A stretch of DNA of 64,000 bases from Paenibacillus sp. cl123. GTDB taxonomy: Bacteria; Bacillota; Bacilli; Paenibacillales; NBRC-103111. Position numbers and translations under genes: made by a program. The notes below the pieces were generated by a model. The model saw only the letters and a list, made by a program, of their open reading frames with translations, was not told the origin of the DNA and did no database searches. Positions 54,171-63,397 of this stretch are shown here, piece after piece (the stretch's first letter is position 1; each line of letters opens with the position of its first letter). The stretch is taken from positions 248,001 through 312,000 of the forward strand of contig NZ_FMYY01000004.1 of assembly GCF_900101595.1 (NCBI RefSeq), given 5' to 3'.

Positions 54171-54824
54171 ATGGACAATTACATCGATTTGTCGAACAGA
54201 CCGATTGTGAATGCGAATAAGCTCAAATTGCTGGAGATTGCGATTGACGCTTTTTCCCGTCATGGATTTAACGGGGTATCGATCCGGGATATGACCCGGG
54301 AGGCGGGGATTAAGGAAAGCTCGTTCTATAATCATTACGGCAGCAAGGAGGAGCTTCAGGACACGATCTTCGCCAACTTCCGGATCAGCATCGGACATAT
54401 GATGCCGCCCCTCCATCAACTGGACCGCATCGTGGGGGCGATGACGCCCGAAGCGCTTATGCGTCACAGCTATATGAATCTGCGCAATCATCTGCGGAGC
54501 CCCAAGATGGAGGAGATCTGGCGCATTTTGCTGCTTGAACAGTTCCGCAACGCCGCCGCGCGCGATATTTACATGAACGAAGTCATGAAGAGGTCGATCG
54601 ACTTCATGGAAGCCGCATTTGCAAAATATGCGGAGCGAGGAAGCATTCGTCCGCTGCCGCCGCGCACGCTAGCCGCCGGGTATCAATACCCGCTCTTCGG
54701 CATGGTTGCCGAGTTTTTGCTGCATCGCCTCGATCGGCTGAGTACAGCGGCTATCGAAGAACGGATGGAAAACCACGTTGCTTTGTATGCGCAGCTGATT
54801 GGATTGGAGAAGAAGACATCTTGA
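54171..54824 (+). CDS. TetR-family regulator
   Basis: The 217-residue protein has a TetR helix-turn-helix at about 18-62 (AFSRHGFNGVSIRDM; IKESSFYNHYGSKEEL) and an all-helical ligand and dimer domain. The ATG at 54171 is chosen as the start that places the domain normally; an upstream GTG at 54132 lies inside the dyad and has no clear ribosome site. The GGGAGGGAG site is 11 bases away, a little far. Autoregulation through the dyad upstream is likely. The divergent PhyH-araC unit is a possible target. Confidence 0.82.
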   Translation: MDNYIDLSNRPIVNANKLKLLEIAIDAFSRHGFNGVSIRDMTREAGIKESSFYNHYGSKEELQDTIFANFRISIGHMMPPLHQLDRIVGAMTPEALMRHSYMNLRNHLRSPKMEEIWRILLLEQFRNAAARDIYMNEVMKRSIDFMEAAFAKYAERGSIRPLPPRTLAAGYQYPLFGMVAEFLLHRLDRLSTAAIEERMENHVALYAQLIGLEKKTS

Positions 54825-54921
54825 CCAAGCTTGCCCTGCGCTGCGAAATAGCTGCAGGCGCCTGTTCCACCCCAAGGTTCGGGTTCCGCCGGCGCGTATA
54901 CAGGTACGTACCTGCTTAGAG

Positions 54922-55392
54922 CTAGTGGTCTCCTGCAATCCGGATGACGTCGAATTTGACCAAGCGCAGGTAATACAAGTAGACGAGTCCGTAAGCGAAA
55001 ATATAGGAAAGGAATGTCCAGCCCAGGTTCCAGCCGTTCCCGTACTCCAGCTTGCCTGCCAGAAAGCAGATATATTCCAGTGCGGTGGTAAGCAAGCTTA
55101 TGCCGCCGATTTTCATCGAGACATGCCGGTTGTTTTTTCTGATCCACAAGATCAGGCAGTAGGCCATAACCGGATAGAAGCCCAGATCGAAGGGGAGGGC
55201 CGATAAAGTTTCATCGTTTTCGATCTCGGGAGTAAAATCCCAAACATTGAGATGGTAGCCGATATCGTTGATAAGTGCTGAAATCGTTGCTGCGAAGGGG
55301 CAGATCAGCCATACCATAGCGGGTGACTTTCTATACAGGAATAAGCCGACGATCCAAGGAACCAGAAAACCGATGATTAGATTGACGATCAT
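54922..55392 (-). CDS. Second CBO0543-like membrane protein
   Basis: The 156-residue product has about five hydrophobic helices. Its aspartate and aromatic pattern (INDIGYHLNVWDF; LPFDLGFYPVMAYCLI) is like that of the 38488 gene, supporting one family with no known role. The ATG has an exact GGAGGTG site six bases upstream. It converges with the TetR gene and lies before the ctaB region. Confidence 0.6.
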   Translation of the reverse strand: MIVNLIIGFLVPWIVGLFLYRKSPAMVWLICPFAATISALINDIGYHLNVWDFTPEIENDETLSALPFDLGFYPVMAYCLILWIRKNNRHVSMKIGGISLLTTALEYICFLAGKLEYGNGWNLGWTFLSYIFAYGLVYLYYLRLVKFDVIRIAGDH

Positions 55393-55690
55393 AATGTCAC
55401 CTCCGTCATCAGTATTCCCATATTTTAGAAGGAATAGCCCTCGCGAAAAAAAGTGTACATAACAAATATTATGTAAACTAGTTTATTCATTAAATTCAAT
55501 CCCGCCCGATGTCGGCGTCCGGCGACGATATGGTTTCCGGTTTCAGGGGATACTCTTATCGCCGAACAGCTGCAGGCCGGTATTGTCCCCGGACAACGCA
55601 AGCTGTTTCCTGAGCTTGACAATTGCATCCGGCGGAACTAATATACCGAATAGTGCATCTCACATCATAGAGAAAAGTCAGGGGGTTCCC

Positions 55691-56614
55691 ATGCCGAAAG
55701 AAGCAGGCTTGACAGCGAATAAAAAGTTGTCCTTATCCCAGATTTTGGCACAAACCGTCAAGACGGGGATTATCAAATCGAATTTGGTTACGATGTTTGC
55801 CGGCTTGACTTTGGCCTTATATACGTATGATCTCAGTCTGCTGGAAAAGCTGCCCGATATGCTGTACGCCCTGATCGGTTCCATCTTGGTCATGGGCGCG
55901 GCGGGCGCCTGGAATAACTTGTATGACCGTGACATCGACGCCATCATGCAGAGAACGAAAAACAGGCCGACGGTGACCGGCGACATATCGCCGAAAGCGG
56001 TATTTTGGCTTGGCTTGCTGATGTCCGTGTCGGGGATTGCCGTGCTTGCGCTGGCTACTCCGCTCGCGGCCTTGCTCGGATTTCTCGGATTGTTTTTCTA
56101 CGTCGTTCCTTATACGATGTGGACCAAGAGAAGAACGATATACAACACCGAGGTCGGCAGCATCTCGGGAGCTATGCCGCCCTTGATCGGCTGGGCCGCG
56201 ATGTATCCGGACGTTACGCATCCTGCGATACTTGGTCTCTTCGTCATTGCAGTCATTTGGCAGATGCCGCATTTCTATGCGATAGCTATTCGGAAGCATG
56301 ATGAGTACAAGGCTGCGAATGTTCCTATGCTGCCGGTCGTCAAGGGCGTGCGGAGAACCTACATTCAGACGAATGTTTATTTGGTTCTGTTAGTGGCCAT
56401 CAGCTTTTTGTTCTGGTCCTTGAGTCTCGGCCTTGTGCTGGTATCGCTTCTGCTCAGTCTCGCCTGGCTGTTCCTCAGCTTGTTCGGCTTCAGGTCGATG
56501 GACTCCGAGAAATGGGCCAAGTCCATGTTTATTTACTCGCTCGTCCATATGACGGTCCTGTTTTCCACTGTTATCATTTATTCGTTAATGGGCGTTTTAT
56601 TTTTGAAGCCTTGA
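55691..56614 (+). CDS. ctaB: Protoheme IX farnesyltransferase (heme O synthase)
   Basis: This 307-residue membrane enzyme adds a farnesyl group to heme B to make heme O for terminal oxidases. The first Asp-rich prenyl-diphosphate motif appears as NNLYDRDIDAIMQRTKNRP (about residue 78) and a second conserved region as KHDEYKAANVPMLPV (about 200); there are about nine helices. The ATG at 55691 is chosen for the AGGGGG site and family length. It stands alone here, away from ctaA and the cytochrome oxidase genes. A terminator follows. Confidence 0.92.
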   Translation: MPKEAGLTANKKLSLSQILAQTVKTGIIKSNLVTMFAGLTLALYTYDLSLLEKLPDMLYALIGSILVMGAAGAWNNLYDRDIDAIMQRTKNRPTVTGDISPKAVFWLGLLMSVSGIAVLALATPLAALLGFLGLFFYVVPYTMWTKRRTIYNTEVGSISGAMPPLIGWAAMYPDVTHPAILGLFVIAVIWQMPHFYAIAIRKHDEYKAANVPMLPVVKGVRRTYIQTNVYLVLLVAISFLFWSLSLGLVLVSLLLSLAWLFLSLFGFRSMDSEKWAKSMFIYSLVHMTVLFSTVIIYSLMGVLFLKP

Positions 56615-56668
56615 TGCTCGGGAACAGCGACAGGCCAGAGCCATAACCTCATAATTCTGCCTTTCATA

Positions 56669-56706
56669 AAAAGAGGGTGTCCGCCGCATGGGGACAGCCT
56701 CTTTTC
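56669..56706 (+). terminator. Terminator after ctaB
   Basis: AAAGAGG...GTCC pairs with GGAC...CCTCTTT across GCCGCAT-type loop bases, ending in a T-run; it lies about 55 bases after the stop. Confidence 0.7.
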
Positions 56707-56826
56707 GTTTGTCATGTTTGCGCCAGCATGCTATGACAAATATCTACTACGGGGGCAAACGTCCAAACCAGTTTGCAACCCTTTACATACTTTATCTCGA
56801 GGAGAGGCAGGACAGGAGGGAGCTGT

Positions 56827-58029
56827 GTGCCGGATGTAGGTGTGGTGATGCCTGTCTATATTCAGCGTGCGGACTATCTGGCTGCAGCCGTCCAGTCGAT
56901 ACGGAATCAAACTTATGAACAGTACCGTTTGGTCATCGTCATCGACGGAGCTCCGGACATGGAGCGTTTGTGCCGGGAGCTTGCCGGGGACGATCCGCGC
57001 GTGGAATTTATTGTAAACGAGTCGAACCTGGGCGTGGCGAAGACGCTGAATCGAGGCTTCAAGCCGCTCTTGGAGGACCCGGATATCCGCTACGTGACCT
57101 GGGCTTCCAGCGATAACTTCTATGCCCCGGACTTTATCCGGGTTCTGCGGCATGCGCTGGTCAAAGGACCGGATTCGCTTGGACTTGTGTACAGCTCCTA
57201 CCGATCTATCGACGGTCGGGGAGAAGTCGCCCATACGGAGCAGGAATTCGCCTGCCAGAGACTGTTTCAAGGCCAGCCGAAGGAAGCTTTGCTGCAGGGC
57301 AACACCATCGGCGCCTCTTTCATGTACAAAGCTTGTTATGCGAGACAGCTCGACGGTTACCGCATGGAGCCGGTGGAGGACTATGACTATTGGCTGCGGT
57401 TGACGGAGCTGTGCGAAACCCGGTTTATCCCGGTTGATCTGGCGGATTACCGGTCATTGTCGGATCACAGCATATCTTCAACACTGAGGTCGGCAGAGAA
57501 GAGGCGGGGATGGCGGTACGCCTTTCATCTGGCGCGGCATGAAGCAAGAACGAGAAGGGGGATCCCTGCCCAGGTCGCTTTCCTGTTTGTTCTGACAGAG
57601 GCAAGCGAAGCTCCGGCAAACCGTCTGGAAAAAGTGTACGACCAGCAATACAGCAATTATCGGGTATACGCGCTTGACCATACTGAGGATTTCCGTTATG
57701 GGAAAGAGCTGGCGGAGATTAAGCATCCGACCTTCGAGGCGCGCTGGTTCCCGCATGTCCCGGTGAAAGCTGCCCTGCTCGCCACCTTGCGTCATATCCG
57801 CTCGCCATACACGATGCTGCTCGGCCCTGAAACATTTGTCAGCACGCTGGATCTGTCTGTGCTCGTGCAGCAGATGGACAGGGCGGACGCGGTTGCGGTT
57901 GCGAGCTATTACACGGCAGACAGGCTTGTCAGCTATCGGCAGACCTATGATGACAGCCGGCCTCATGCCCATGAGCTGTTTCGTACGGATGCTTTCGTAA
58001 GGCTGCTCGGAAAGTGGGATGAAGAGTAA
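56827..58029 (+). CDS. Family 2-type glycosyltransferase
   Basis: The 400-residue protein opens with a GT-A fold (about 1-220): VGVVMPVYIQRADYLAAAVQSI, the IDGAPD nucleotide region, NESNLGVAKTLNRG and DYDYWLRL. A C-terminal half (about 230-400) contains a second, weaker nucleotide-like region that may be another glycosyltransferase-like domain. It would use an NDP-sugar at the membrane for a cell-surface glycan. The GTG at 56827 is chosen because AGGAGGGAG lies five bases upstream. The next gene begins 14 bases after its stop, so both are one unit. Confidence 0.8.
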   Translation: MPDVGVVMPVYIQRADYLAAAVQSIRNQTYEQYRLVIVIDGAPDMERLCRELAGDDPRVEFIVNESNLGVAKTLNRGFKPLLEDPDIRYVTWASSDNFYAPDFIRVLRHALVKGPDSLGLVYSSYRSIDGRGEVAHTEQEFACQRLFQGQPKEALLQGNTIGASFMYKACYARQLDGYRMEPVEDYDYWLRLTELCETRFIPVDLADYRSLSDHSISSTLRSAEKRRGWRYAFHLARHEARTRRGIPAQVAFLFVLTEASEAPANRLEKVYDQQYSNYRVYALDHTEDFRYGKELAEIKHPTFEARWFPHVPVKAALLATLRHIRSPYTMLLGPETFVSTLDLSVLVQQMDRADAVAVASYYTADRLVSYRQTYDDSRPHAHELFRTDAFVRLLGKWDEE

Positions 58030-58043
58030 AGGTGGGGAGCCCC

Positions 58044-59120
58044 GTGAAAATTTTATTTACCTTCTATAATCCAAGCGGGGGGATGGAGACGCTGAATCGA
58101 ATTCGCTGCGAAATTCTTCAATCCCAAGGGATCGAGTGCCAGCTGCTGTACCGATATTCGGATGAAGGGATAAAAAATATCCGGAAAACCCGAACGCATA
58201 TTACGAACTGTCCCGAAGAAATAGCGAGGATTATCCGTGCGGAACGCTTCGATGTTATCGTCGTCTGCACCGACGTGATGCTCGTTCAGACCATCCGGGC
58301 ATCCGGTTATGACAAGACTCTTATTTATGAGGTGCATGGTCTTGGAACCCCGGAGGCGGCTGCAGCGATAGTCGATCAAGCAGTTCCGATCGTATCCCGC
58401 TGCGCGTCTGGCTTGCTGTATCCGAAGACCTCGCACTTGGTTAAGCTGATGACCGGCGGATTTCCTCAGCTGCGCCATTATTGCTTCGATAATCCGCTCG
58501 ATACGGAAAACTTCGGATATGAAGCATATCCGGCGCGCAGCGCGCCTGTCCTGGCCTGGGTCGGACGGCTTCAGTCCAATAAAAATTGGGAGGAGCTTCT
58601 GGAGATCGGAGCGCGGCTGCTGCAGACGGTTCCCGGTTTGTCGCTGTGGATGTTCGGAGACGACAGCTTGACGGAAGGCGATCAGCAGGAACGATTCAAG
58701 GTCAGGCTCTTTGAGCTGGGGATACAGAAGCGGGTTGTTTTATATCCGAACGTGCCCCACGTCAATATGGCCGACTACTTGTCCATCGTTGGCGATTCGG
58801 GAGGGTTTCTTTGCTCAACTTCCTTGGCAGAAGGGTTCGGATATGCGGTTGCCGAGGCTCTGCTATGCCGGTGTCCGGTCCTGACCACGGATTCGGATGG
58901 GGTGCGGAGCTTTATCGTGGACGGGCAAACCGGCTTGTTTTACCCGCGCGGGGATGTGGACCGCGCCGTCTTCCAAGCTACGCGGCTGCTGTATAATCAT
59001 GACCTCAGGCGCCGTCTTCGCAGCCGGGGGGAGCGGTACATTCGCACCCGGTTCACCCCCAGGCGGTTCGTCCGCAAATTTACGGCGATGCTTCGGGACT
59101 TGGATATCTCACGCAGCTAA
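58044..59120 (+). CDS. GT4-type glycosyltransferase
   Basis: The 358-residue protein has a GT-B fold. The N-terminal part opens with KILFTFYNPSGGMETLNRI, and the C-terminal Rossmann domain has WVGRLQSNKNWEELLE and the catalytic EX7E region in AEGFGYAVAEALLC. It transfers a sugar from a nucleotide donor, probably to the same glycan as its neighbour. The GTG at 58044 is preferred to the one at 58032 on account of the GGTGGGGAG site. The downstream SpoIIP-like gene is in the same direction, 146 bp away. Confidence 0.85.
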   Translation: MKILFTFYNPSGGMETLNRIRCEILQSQGIECQLLYRYSDEGIKNIRKTRTHITNCPEEIARIIRAERFDVIVVCTDVMLVQTIRASGYDKTLIYEVHGLGTPEAAAAIVDQAVPIVSRCASGLLYPKTSHLVKLMTGGFPQLRHYCFDNPLDTENFGYEAYPARSAPVLAWVGRLQSNKNWEELLEIGARLLQTVPGLSLWMFGDDSLTEGDQQERFKVRLFELGIQKRVVLYPNVPHVNMADYLSIVGDSGGFLCSTSLAEGFGYAVAEALLCRCPVLTTDSDGVRSFIVDGQTGLFYPRGDVDRAVFQATRLLYNHDLRRRLRSRGERYIRTRFTPRRFVRKFTAMLRDLDISRS

Positions 59121-59266
59121 GAGGCTGTGGCTTGGATAACCCGGCAATGTTCGCCCTGTTCTGATGGCGATCGAGTCATTTTTCACGGCGTGCGGGAAGG
59201 ATTTCGTCTGTCTGTGTCGAATTCAAGATGTTGATCTTATTTTCAAACGCAGAGGAGAGGAGCTTC

Positions 59267-60532
59267 TTGTTTCGTTACAAAATCGGAAGCGCAGTGGTCA
59301 GTGTATGCCTCCTGCTAGGCACGGCCGATGCTGCAAGCGGGCAAGCGGCCTCCCCCAAGGAGAGCGGCGGCAAAGCGACAGTCAAGATTAGCGCCGCTCA
59401 GACGGACAAAGCCTATGCCCACAGTACGGTAGACCGGCTGAACGTCCGCACATCGCCCAAGCTTACGGCAGCGGTCATCCAGCAGATCGGCAAGAGCGGG
59501 AGCTACGAAATTTTGGCCGAGCAGAAGGAATGGCTGAAGATTCGGCTGACGGACCAGACGGCCGGCTGGGTGTTCCACGAATACGTCGAGAGGACAAAAG
59601 CTGCGCCCAAGACCGCTGCTGCCAAGTCGGACTCCAAGCCTGCTGTCAAACAGCCGGAGCCAACGCCGGCCAAGCAAACCGTCGTCAAGATTATCGATCG
59701 AACCAACCTGCGCAAGGGACCGGGCACCGATCAGGAGATTGTAGGCAAGGGCATGCCGGGCGAGACTTACCCGATCGTAGCCAAGGAGGGAGACTGGTAT
59801 CAGATCCGGCTTGGGGCTAAAGCGACCGCTTATGTCGCCTCCTGGGTCGTAGAAACCGATATCGCGGGCCGCTCGGCTAACGAGGATTCAAGCGCCAACA
59901 AGCAAGTATACATATATCATACGCATAACCGTGAATCCTGGAAAAATGTAGCCAGTCAAACGAAGGGCGCCTCCGTAGACGATCGGAACGTCAACATTAC
60001 GCTGGTCGGCAAGCAAGTAGGCGCGGAGCTTCAGCGCAGGGGCATTTCCGCCCTGGCGGCTCAAGATGATTTTGCCGAGAGGCTGGCGGAGAAAAAGCTT
60101 GGCTACGCCCATTCCTATGCCGAATCGCGCAAAGCGGTACAAGCGGCGGCGAAAGCGAACCCGTCCCTGGGGTATTTTTTCGATATTCACCGGGATGGCG
60201 AAGTTCCGAAAGCGCAGACCACCGTTACGCTGAACGGCAAAACCTATGCTCGCCTCCTGTTCGTCATAGGGACGGGACATGCCAACTATAAGCAAAACAA
60301 AAAGCTCGCCGAAGCGTTGAACAGCCGTCTGGAGAAGAAATACCCGGGCTTGTCGCGCGGCGTGCTGTTGAAGGACGCCGAGCATGGAGACGGCGAGTAC
60401 AATCAGTCCCTCTCTCCGGGAAGCCTCCTGCTGGAATTCGGGAGCGCGAACAATACGCTGCAGGAAAGCTTGAGAACGGCGGAAGCTTTCGCCGAAGTGT
60501 TCGCCGATTATTATGAGGCGAACAACAAATAA
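59267..60532 (+). CDS. SpoIIP-like cell-wall hydrolase with two SH3 domains
   Basis: The 421-residue product has a signal peptide (about 1-25), two bacterial SH3 domains (about 52-115 and 138-195), and a C-terminal SpoIIP-like amidase/endopeptidase domain (about 214-412). VYIYHTHNRESW, FFDIHRDGE and SLLLEFGS hold the likely zinc ligands and acidic residue. SpoIIP proteins remodel peptidoglycan during engulfment; this one has no transmembrane anchor beyond the signal and gains SH3 wall-binding domains, so it may act in growing cells. The TTG at 59267 is chosen for the GGAGAGGAG site; an upstream ATG at 59228 is possible but has none. Confidence 0.8.
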   Translation: MFRYKIGSAVVSVCLLLGTADAASGQAASPKESGGKATVKISAAQTDKAYAHSTVDRLNVRTSPKLTAAVIQQIGKSGSYEILAEQKEWLKIRLTDQTAGWVFHEYVERTKAAPKTAAAKSDSKPAVKQPEPTPAKQTVVKIIDRTNLRKGPGTDQEIVGKGMPGETYPIVAKEGDWYQIRLGAKATAYVASWVVETDIAGRSANEDSSANKQVYIYHTHNRESWKNVASQTKGASVDDRNVNITLVGKQVGAELQRRGISALAAQDDFAERLAEKKLGYAHSYAESRKAVQAAAKANPSLGYFFDIHRDGEVPKAQTTVTLNGKTYARLLFVIGTGHANYKQNKKLAEALNSRLEKKYPGLSRGVLLKDAEHGDGEYNQSLSPGSLLLEFGSANNTLQESLRTAEAFAEVFADYYEANNK

Positions 60533-60623
60533 CTGCCGGGGACGACGCAGGCCGTCTTTCACCTTAGAAATCGAACGATCCCTGGAGCATATACTTGCTG
60601 GGAATTAAACAAACAAAGGCACG

Positions 60624-60664
60624 AAAACAGACGGATGCTCCGCATGGGGCGTCCGTCTGTTTTT
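60624..60664. terminator. Terminator after the SpoIIP-like gene
   Basis: AAAACAGACGGA (60624-60635) pairs with TCCGTCTGTTTT (60652-60663). Arms flanked by A and T make it potentially bidirectional. Confidence 0.75.
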
Positions 60665-60833
60665 GTATCGCCTGAAAGCGCGGAGGATGCCGGCGGCTTT
60701 TGCGACGAGGAGCTTATGAGGCGCCGGAGGATGTCTAATTATCGTAGGGGATGAAACTTTTGCGCAGCCTCCAACGTCTTGGGTAGGGAGATTAGGCGTT
60801 AAGCGAAGCTCATGGAGCGGGGAGAGGATGCAC

Positions 60834-60932
60834 ATGAAACGAAGCTCAAAGGGATGGCTGCTGCTGGTTGTCCTATGCGTAGGCGCTGCAGCTTGGGCCG
60901 CGGCGGACCGGCAGCAGGGGGAGCAGGGGTAG
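60834..60932 (+). CDS. 32-residue secreted or membrane peptide
   Basis: The frame begins at an ATG with GGGAGAGG seven bases before it and encodes a basic start (MKRSSKGW), one hydrophobic run (about 8-24) and a short polar tail (DRQQGEQG). A strong terminator lies about 50 bases beyond its stop. The elements support a real small gene; function is unknown. Confidence 0.45.
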   Translation: MKRSSKGWLLLVVLCVGAAAWAAADRQQGEQG

Positions 60933-60979
60933 TACCAGCGTTGCTGACACCAGGTGCAAACATATGGATATAAATGTAA

Positions 60980-61006
60980 AAACCCTCCAATCCGGAGGGT
61001 TTTTTC
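60980..61006. terminator. Bidirectional terminator
   Basis: AACCCTCC (60981-60988) pairs with GGAGGGTT (60994-61001), flanked by A and T runs on both sides. It serves the plus-strand small gene and the minus-strand anti-sigma gene. Confidence 0.8.
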
Positions 61007-61050
61007 TAAACTGACTGTACTATTATAGCTGCTAGGGTATAGTTTTTTGC

Positions 61051-62412
61051 TTACTCTACAATGAGTTTAAGCGTTAACTCCTCTAGAAGCTTAAGATCCG
61101 TCTGTATCATCGTACCTAACACATATGACTCATTGGGGTTAAGAGCAGGGTATTCTAATACGTAACTATAGGTGGAATCACTGATTCGCTTACGGTTGCC
61201 AGGCCCGGAAATAACCATCTGACCGTCTGATGTCTCCATCCATAATGAAGCGGATTGGATATGAGGGTTTTTTCCTATCACCTCATAATAAATCAGTGTC
61301 TTTTCAGATTGAAATTCTACGTTGTTTACCCGGATCTCTCCAACGTTTCCTTGAGATAAAGTAATGGGGTAATTGTCCGTCAGGTTGACTTTGACTTTCT
61401 TTAGTTCCTCATCAACAATATCGGGGAGCAAGTAATACGGCGTTACAAAAATCTCCTTCGTTCCTTCGGGAAGAGGAACATACCTAGAAGTACCGATAAC
61501 TCCATTCGCTGTTGTGTCAGAACGACTATTTAGCCAGTCAATAATCATTCCTTGTCCGTCTTTGACTTGAAATCTCAGCCATTCTGTATTTCCTTCAAAA
61601 CGATATCCCAATTTTGTCGTTATTGGTGTAATCAAATAATCCGTCAATTGAAACTCTCCGTCTTCAGATTTTGCTGAAGGCCCCTTTACTAGCTTTTTAT
61701 ATTTGCTATTCTCTAAGGCATGATTTTCAATGGGTAGCTTAAAACTCCACTTTCCAGCGATTTTACTTGTTTCACCTAGGTCTGCGGCTCTTATTTGGTT
61801 TATGTTTAGCTCCAATATAAATTTTTCTATCCATTCCATCTGATCCATATCGACAGTTAAGATGCCTATGGACTGATTTGCATTTATTTGACGAGGCTTT
61901 GTCTCAAATGTAGCTGCTTTTAGCGGGCCTCCATTAACTGCTACAGTAATGTTCTGGATAAACATTAGGTTATCAGGCTTTGCAGAATTAATTTCATAGC
62001 TAATAGAAAGTCTGGCTCCATCAAACAATGCATCTTGCAGCTTAATAGTCACGCCTTGATCGCTATCTATTAAAGGAACCTCAGTAGACAGGCCAGCGTT
62101 CTGGCCAATATGAATGCCGCTATCCCCAGCAATTGTGAAGATATTCCCAGAGAACAGTTTTCCAATGAGTGGTATCCTTTGGAGTTGCTCCGCTGAAACC
62201 GGGAGGTAGGATACAGCCCCTGCAAGCAGGACAATAACTAAAAAGCTAATTCCTGCTAACACCCATTTGTGAGGAACCATCTTTCTTAATTTAGCAGTTT
62301 TGTGTGTATGCTCGATTATCTGAAATTTTGCTTCCAAATGGATTGGTGGTAATTTTGTTTCATTAAACATATCTTTTAGTTCAAGTTCATCAGTATGAAA
62401 AGCTTCGTCCAT
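61051..62412 (-). CDS. DUF4179-type anti-sigma factor
   Basis: The 453-residue product has a short cytoplasmic N-terminus (about 1-40), one membrane helix (about 49-70, WVLAGISFLVIVLLAGAVSYL) and a large outer domain of beta structure, as in DUF4179 proteins encoded beside ECF sigma factors. It most likely holds the adjoining sigma factor until an external signal arrives. The ATG at 62412 has AAGGAGG nine bases upstream and lies inside the sigma gene, a 23-base overlap. GC content is well below that of the central locus. Confidence 0.75.
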   Translation of the reverse strand: MDEAFHTDELELKDMFNETKLPPIHLEAKFQIIEHTHKTAKLRKMVPHKWVLAGISFLVIVLLAGAVSYLPVSAEQLQRIPLIGKLFSGNIFTIAGDSGIHIGQNAGLSTEVPLIDSDQGVTIKLQDALFDGARLSISYEINSAKPDNLMFIQNITVAVNGGPLKAATFETKPRQINANQSIGILTVDMDQMEWIEKFILELNINQIRAADLGETSKIAGKWSFKLPIENHALENSKYKKLVKGPSAKSEDGEFQLTDYLITPITTKLGYRFEGNTEWLRFQVKDGQGMIIDWLNSRSDTTANGVIGTSRYVPLPEGTKEIFVTPYYLLPDIVDEELKKVKVNLTDNYPITLSQGNVGEIRVNNVEFQSEKTLIYYEVIGKNPHIQSASLWMETSDGQMVISGPGNRKRISDSTYSYVLEYPALNPNESYVLGTMIQTDLKLLEELTLKLIVE

Positions 62413-62959
62413 CTTTATCATCCTCCTTAATGGTGATGGTACGTCTTAATCTGTCCTTTGCTCGCTCATATCTTTTTCTTACCGCTGCATAACTCATATT
62501 CATTTGAATTGCTATGTCTTCGAAACGGTTCTCCTCAACAATACGCAGCCAAATGATGTGGCGGTCCTTTAGGTTCAGTTGCAACATTGCTCCATGCAAC
62601 TCTTGATTAAATTGAAATTTCGGAATAATCGATTCAGCTTGCACCGCGGTAGTTGACCAACTGAGTATTCGTAATAGCCTTTTATATGTCTTAGCTCGAT
62701 TAATTCTATTCAGACACTCATGGTAAGCAATTTTATACAGCCATGCACTAAACGATGTTCCTTCTTGATACTGATCTAGCCGTTCAAGTCCTTTCAAAAA
62801 TATATCTTGTGTCACATCCTCAGCTTCCTGCAACTGCCCAAGCATATGAAAGCAGTACTTAAATATTTGTTGTTGAAAATTAAAGACGAGTTGTCCATAA
62901 AGGCCACTCTCCCCTTTTTTTACAGACCGTACTATTTGGTCTAATTCTGACGGTTTCAC
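62390..62959 (-). CDS. ECF-type RNA polymerase sigma factor
   Basis: The 189-residue protein has sigma region 2 (about 20-90; EAEDVTQDIFLKGLERLDQY) and region 4 (about 125-175; EENRFEDIAIQMNMSYAAVRKRYERA), without regions 1 or 3. It directs polymerase to a small regulon, normally including its own gene. The start is GTG with GAGGAGGGAAGG upstream. It overlaps the probable anti-sigma gene, so the two are made together. The region is AT-rich. Confidence 0.9.
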   Translation of the reverse strand: MKPSELDQIVRSVKKGESGLYGQLVFNFQQQIFKYCFHMLGQLQEAEDVTQDIFLKGLERLDQYQEGTSFSAWLYKIAYHECLNRINRAKTYKRLLRILSWSTTAVQAESIIPKFQFNQELHGAMLQLNLKDRHIIWLRIVEENRFEDIAIQMNMSYAAVRKRYERAKDRLRRTITIKEDDKDGRSFSY

Positions 62960-63296
62960 GTCCTTCCCTCCTCAGCATTGACTCTTTAACTTATATAACA
63001 ACTAGGCAAGCAATTTTGGGACATTGGATTGCAAAAATAAAGGCAATCGGTGAAAAAAGGCATCTTCAAAAGTCGTTCCTAGGAGATTATGGAGATTGCG
63101 TTCGTATGCAGTAATGAAAAATAGAGCAGTTGCCACGCCGGCTTCTGCTCTAAAAAAACAACTGATTCTAGCGCATATTGGAGGTGCCTCGCGAATAAGC
63201 GAGCATTCGTGAGAAAACTAAATCGTACCGACGGAGCTTAGGAATTAGGAAATGTAAAGTTCCGTTTTTACTCTTGAAAATGGAACATCAAGCTAT

Positions 63297-63324
63297 TTGA
63301 GATTCTTATTGTCTAAAATATACA
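63297..63324 (+). promoter_or_regulatory. Possible promoter in the gap before the transposase remnant
   Basis: TTGAGA (63297-63302) and TATACA (63319-63324) are separated by 16 bases. The surrounding 440-bp gap (62960-63397) is AT-rich and otherwise holds only short inverted repeats such as AGTTCC/GGAACT (63353-63379). Confidence 0.35.
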
Positions 63325-63397
63325 GCTTAGCTATACTGTTTTCAACTATATAGTTCCGATACTAACTATTTTAGGAACTTCGCTCGGAGGGGATAAT

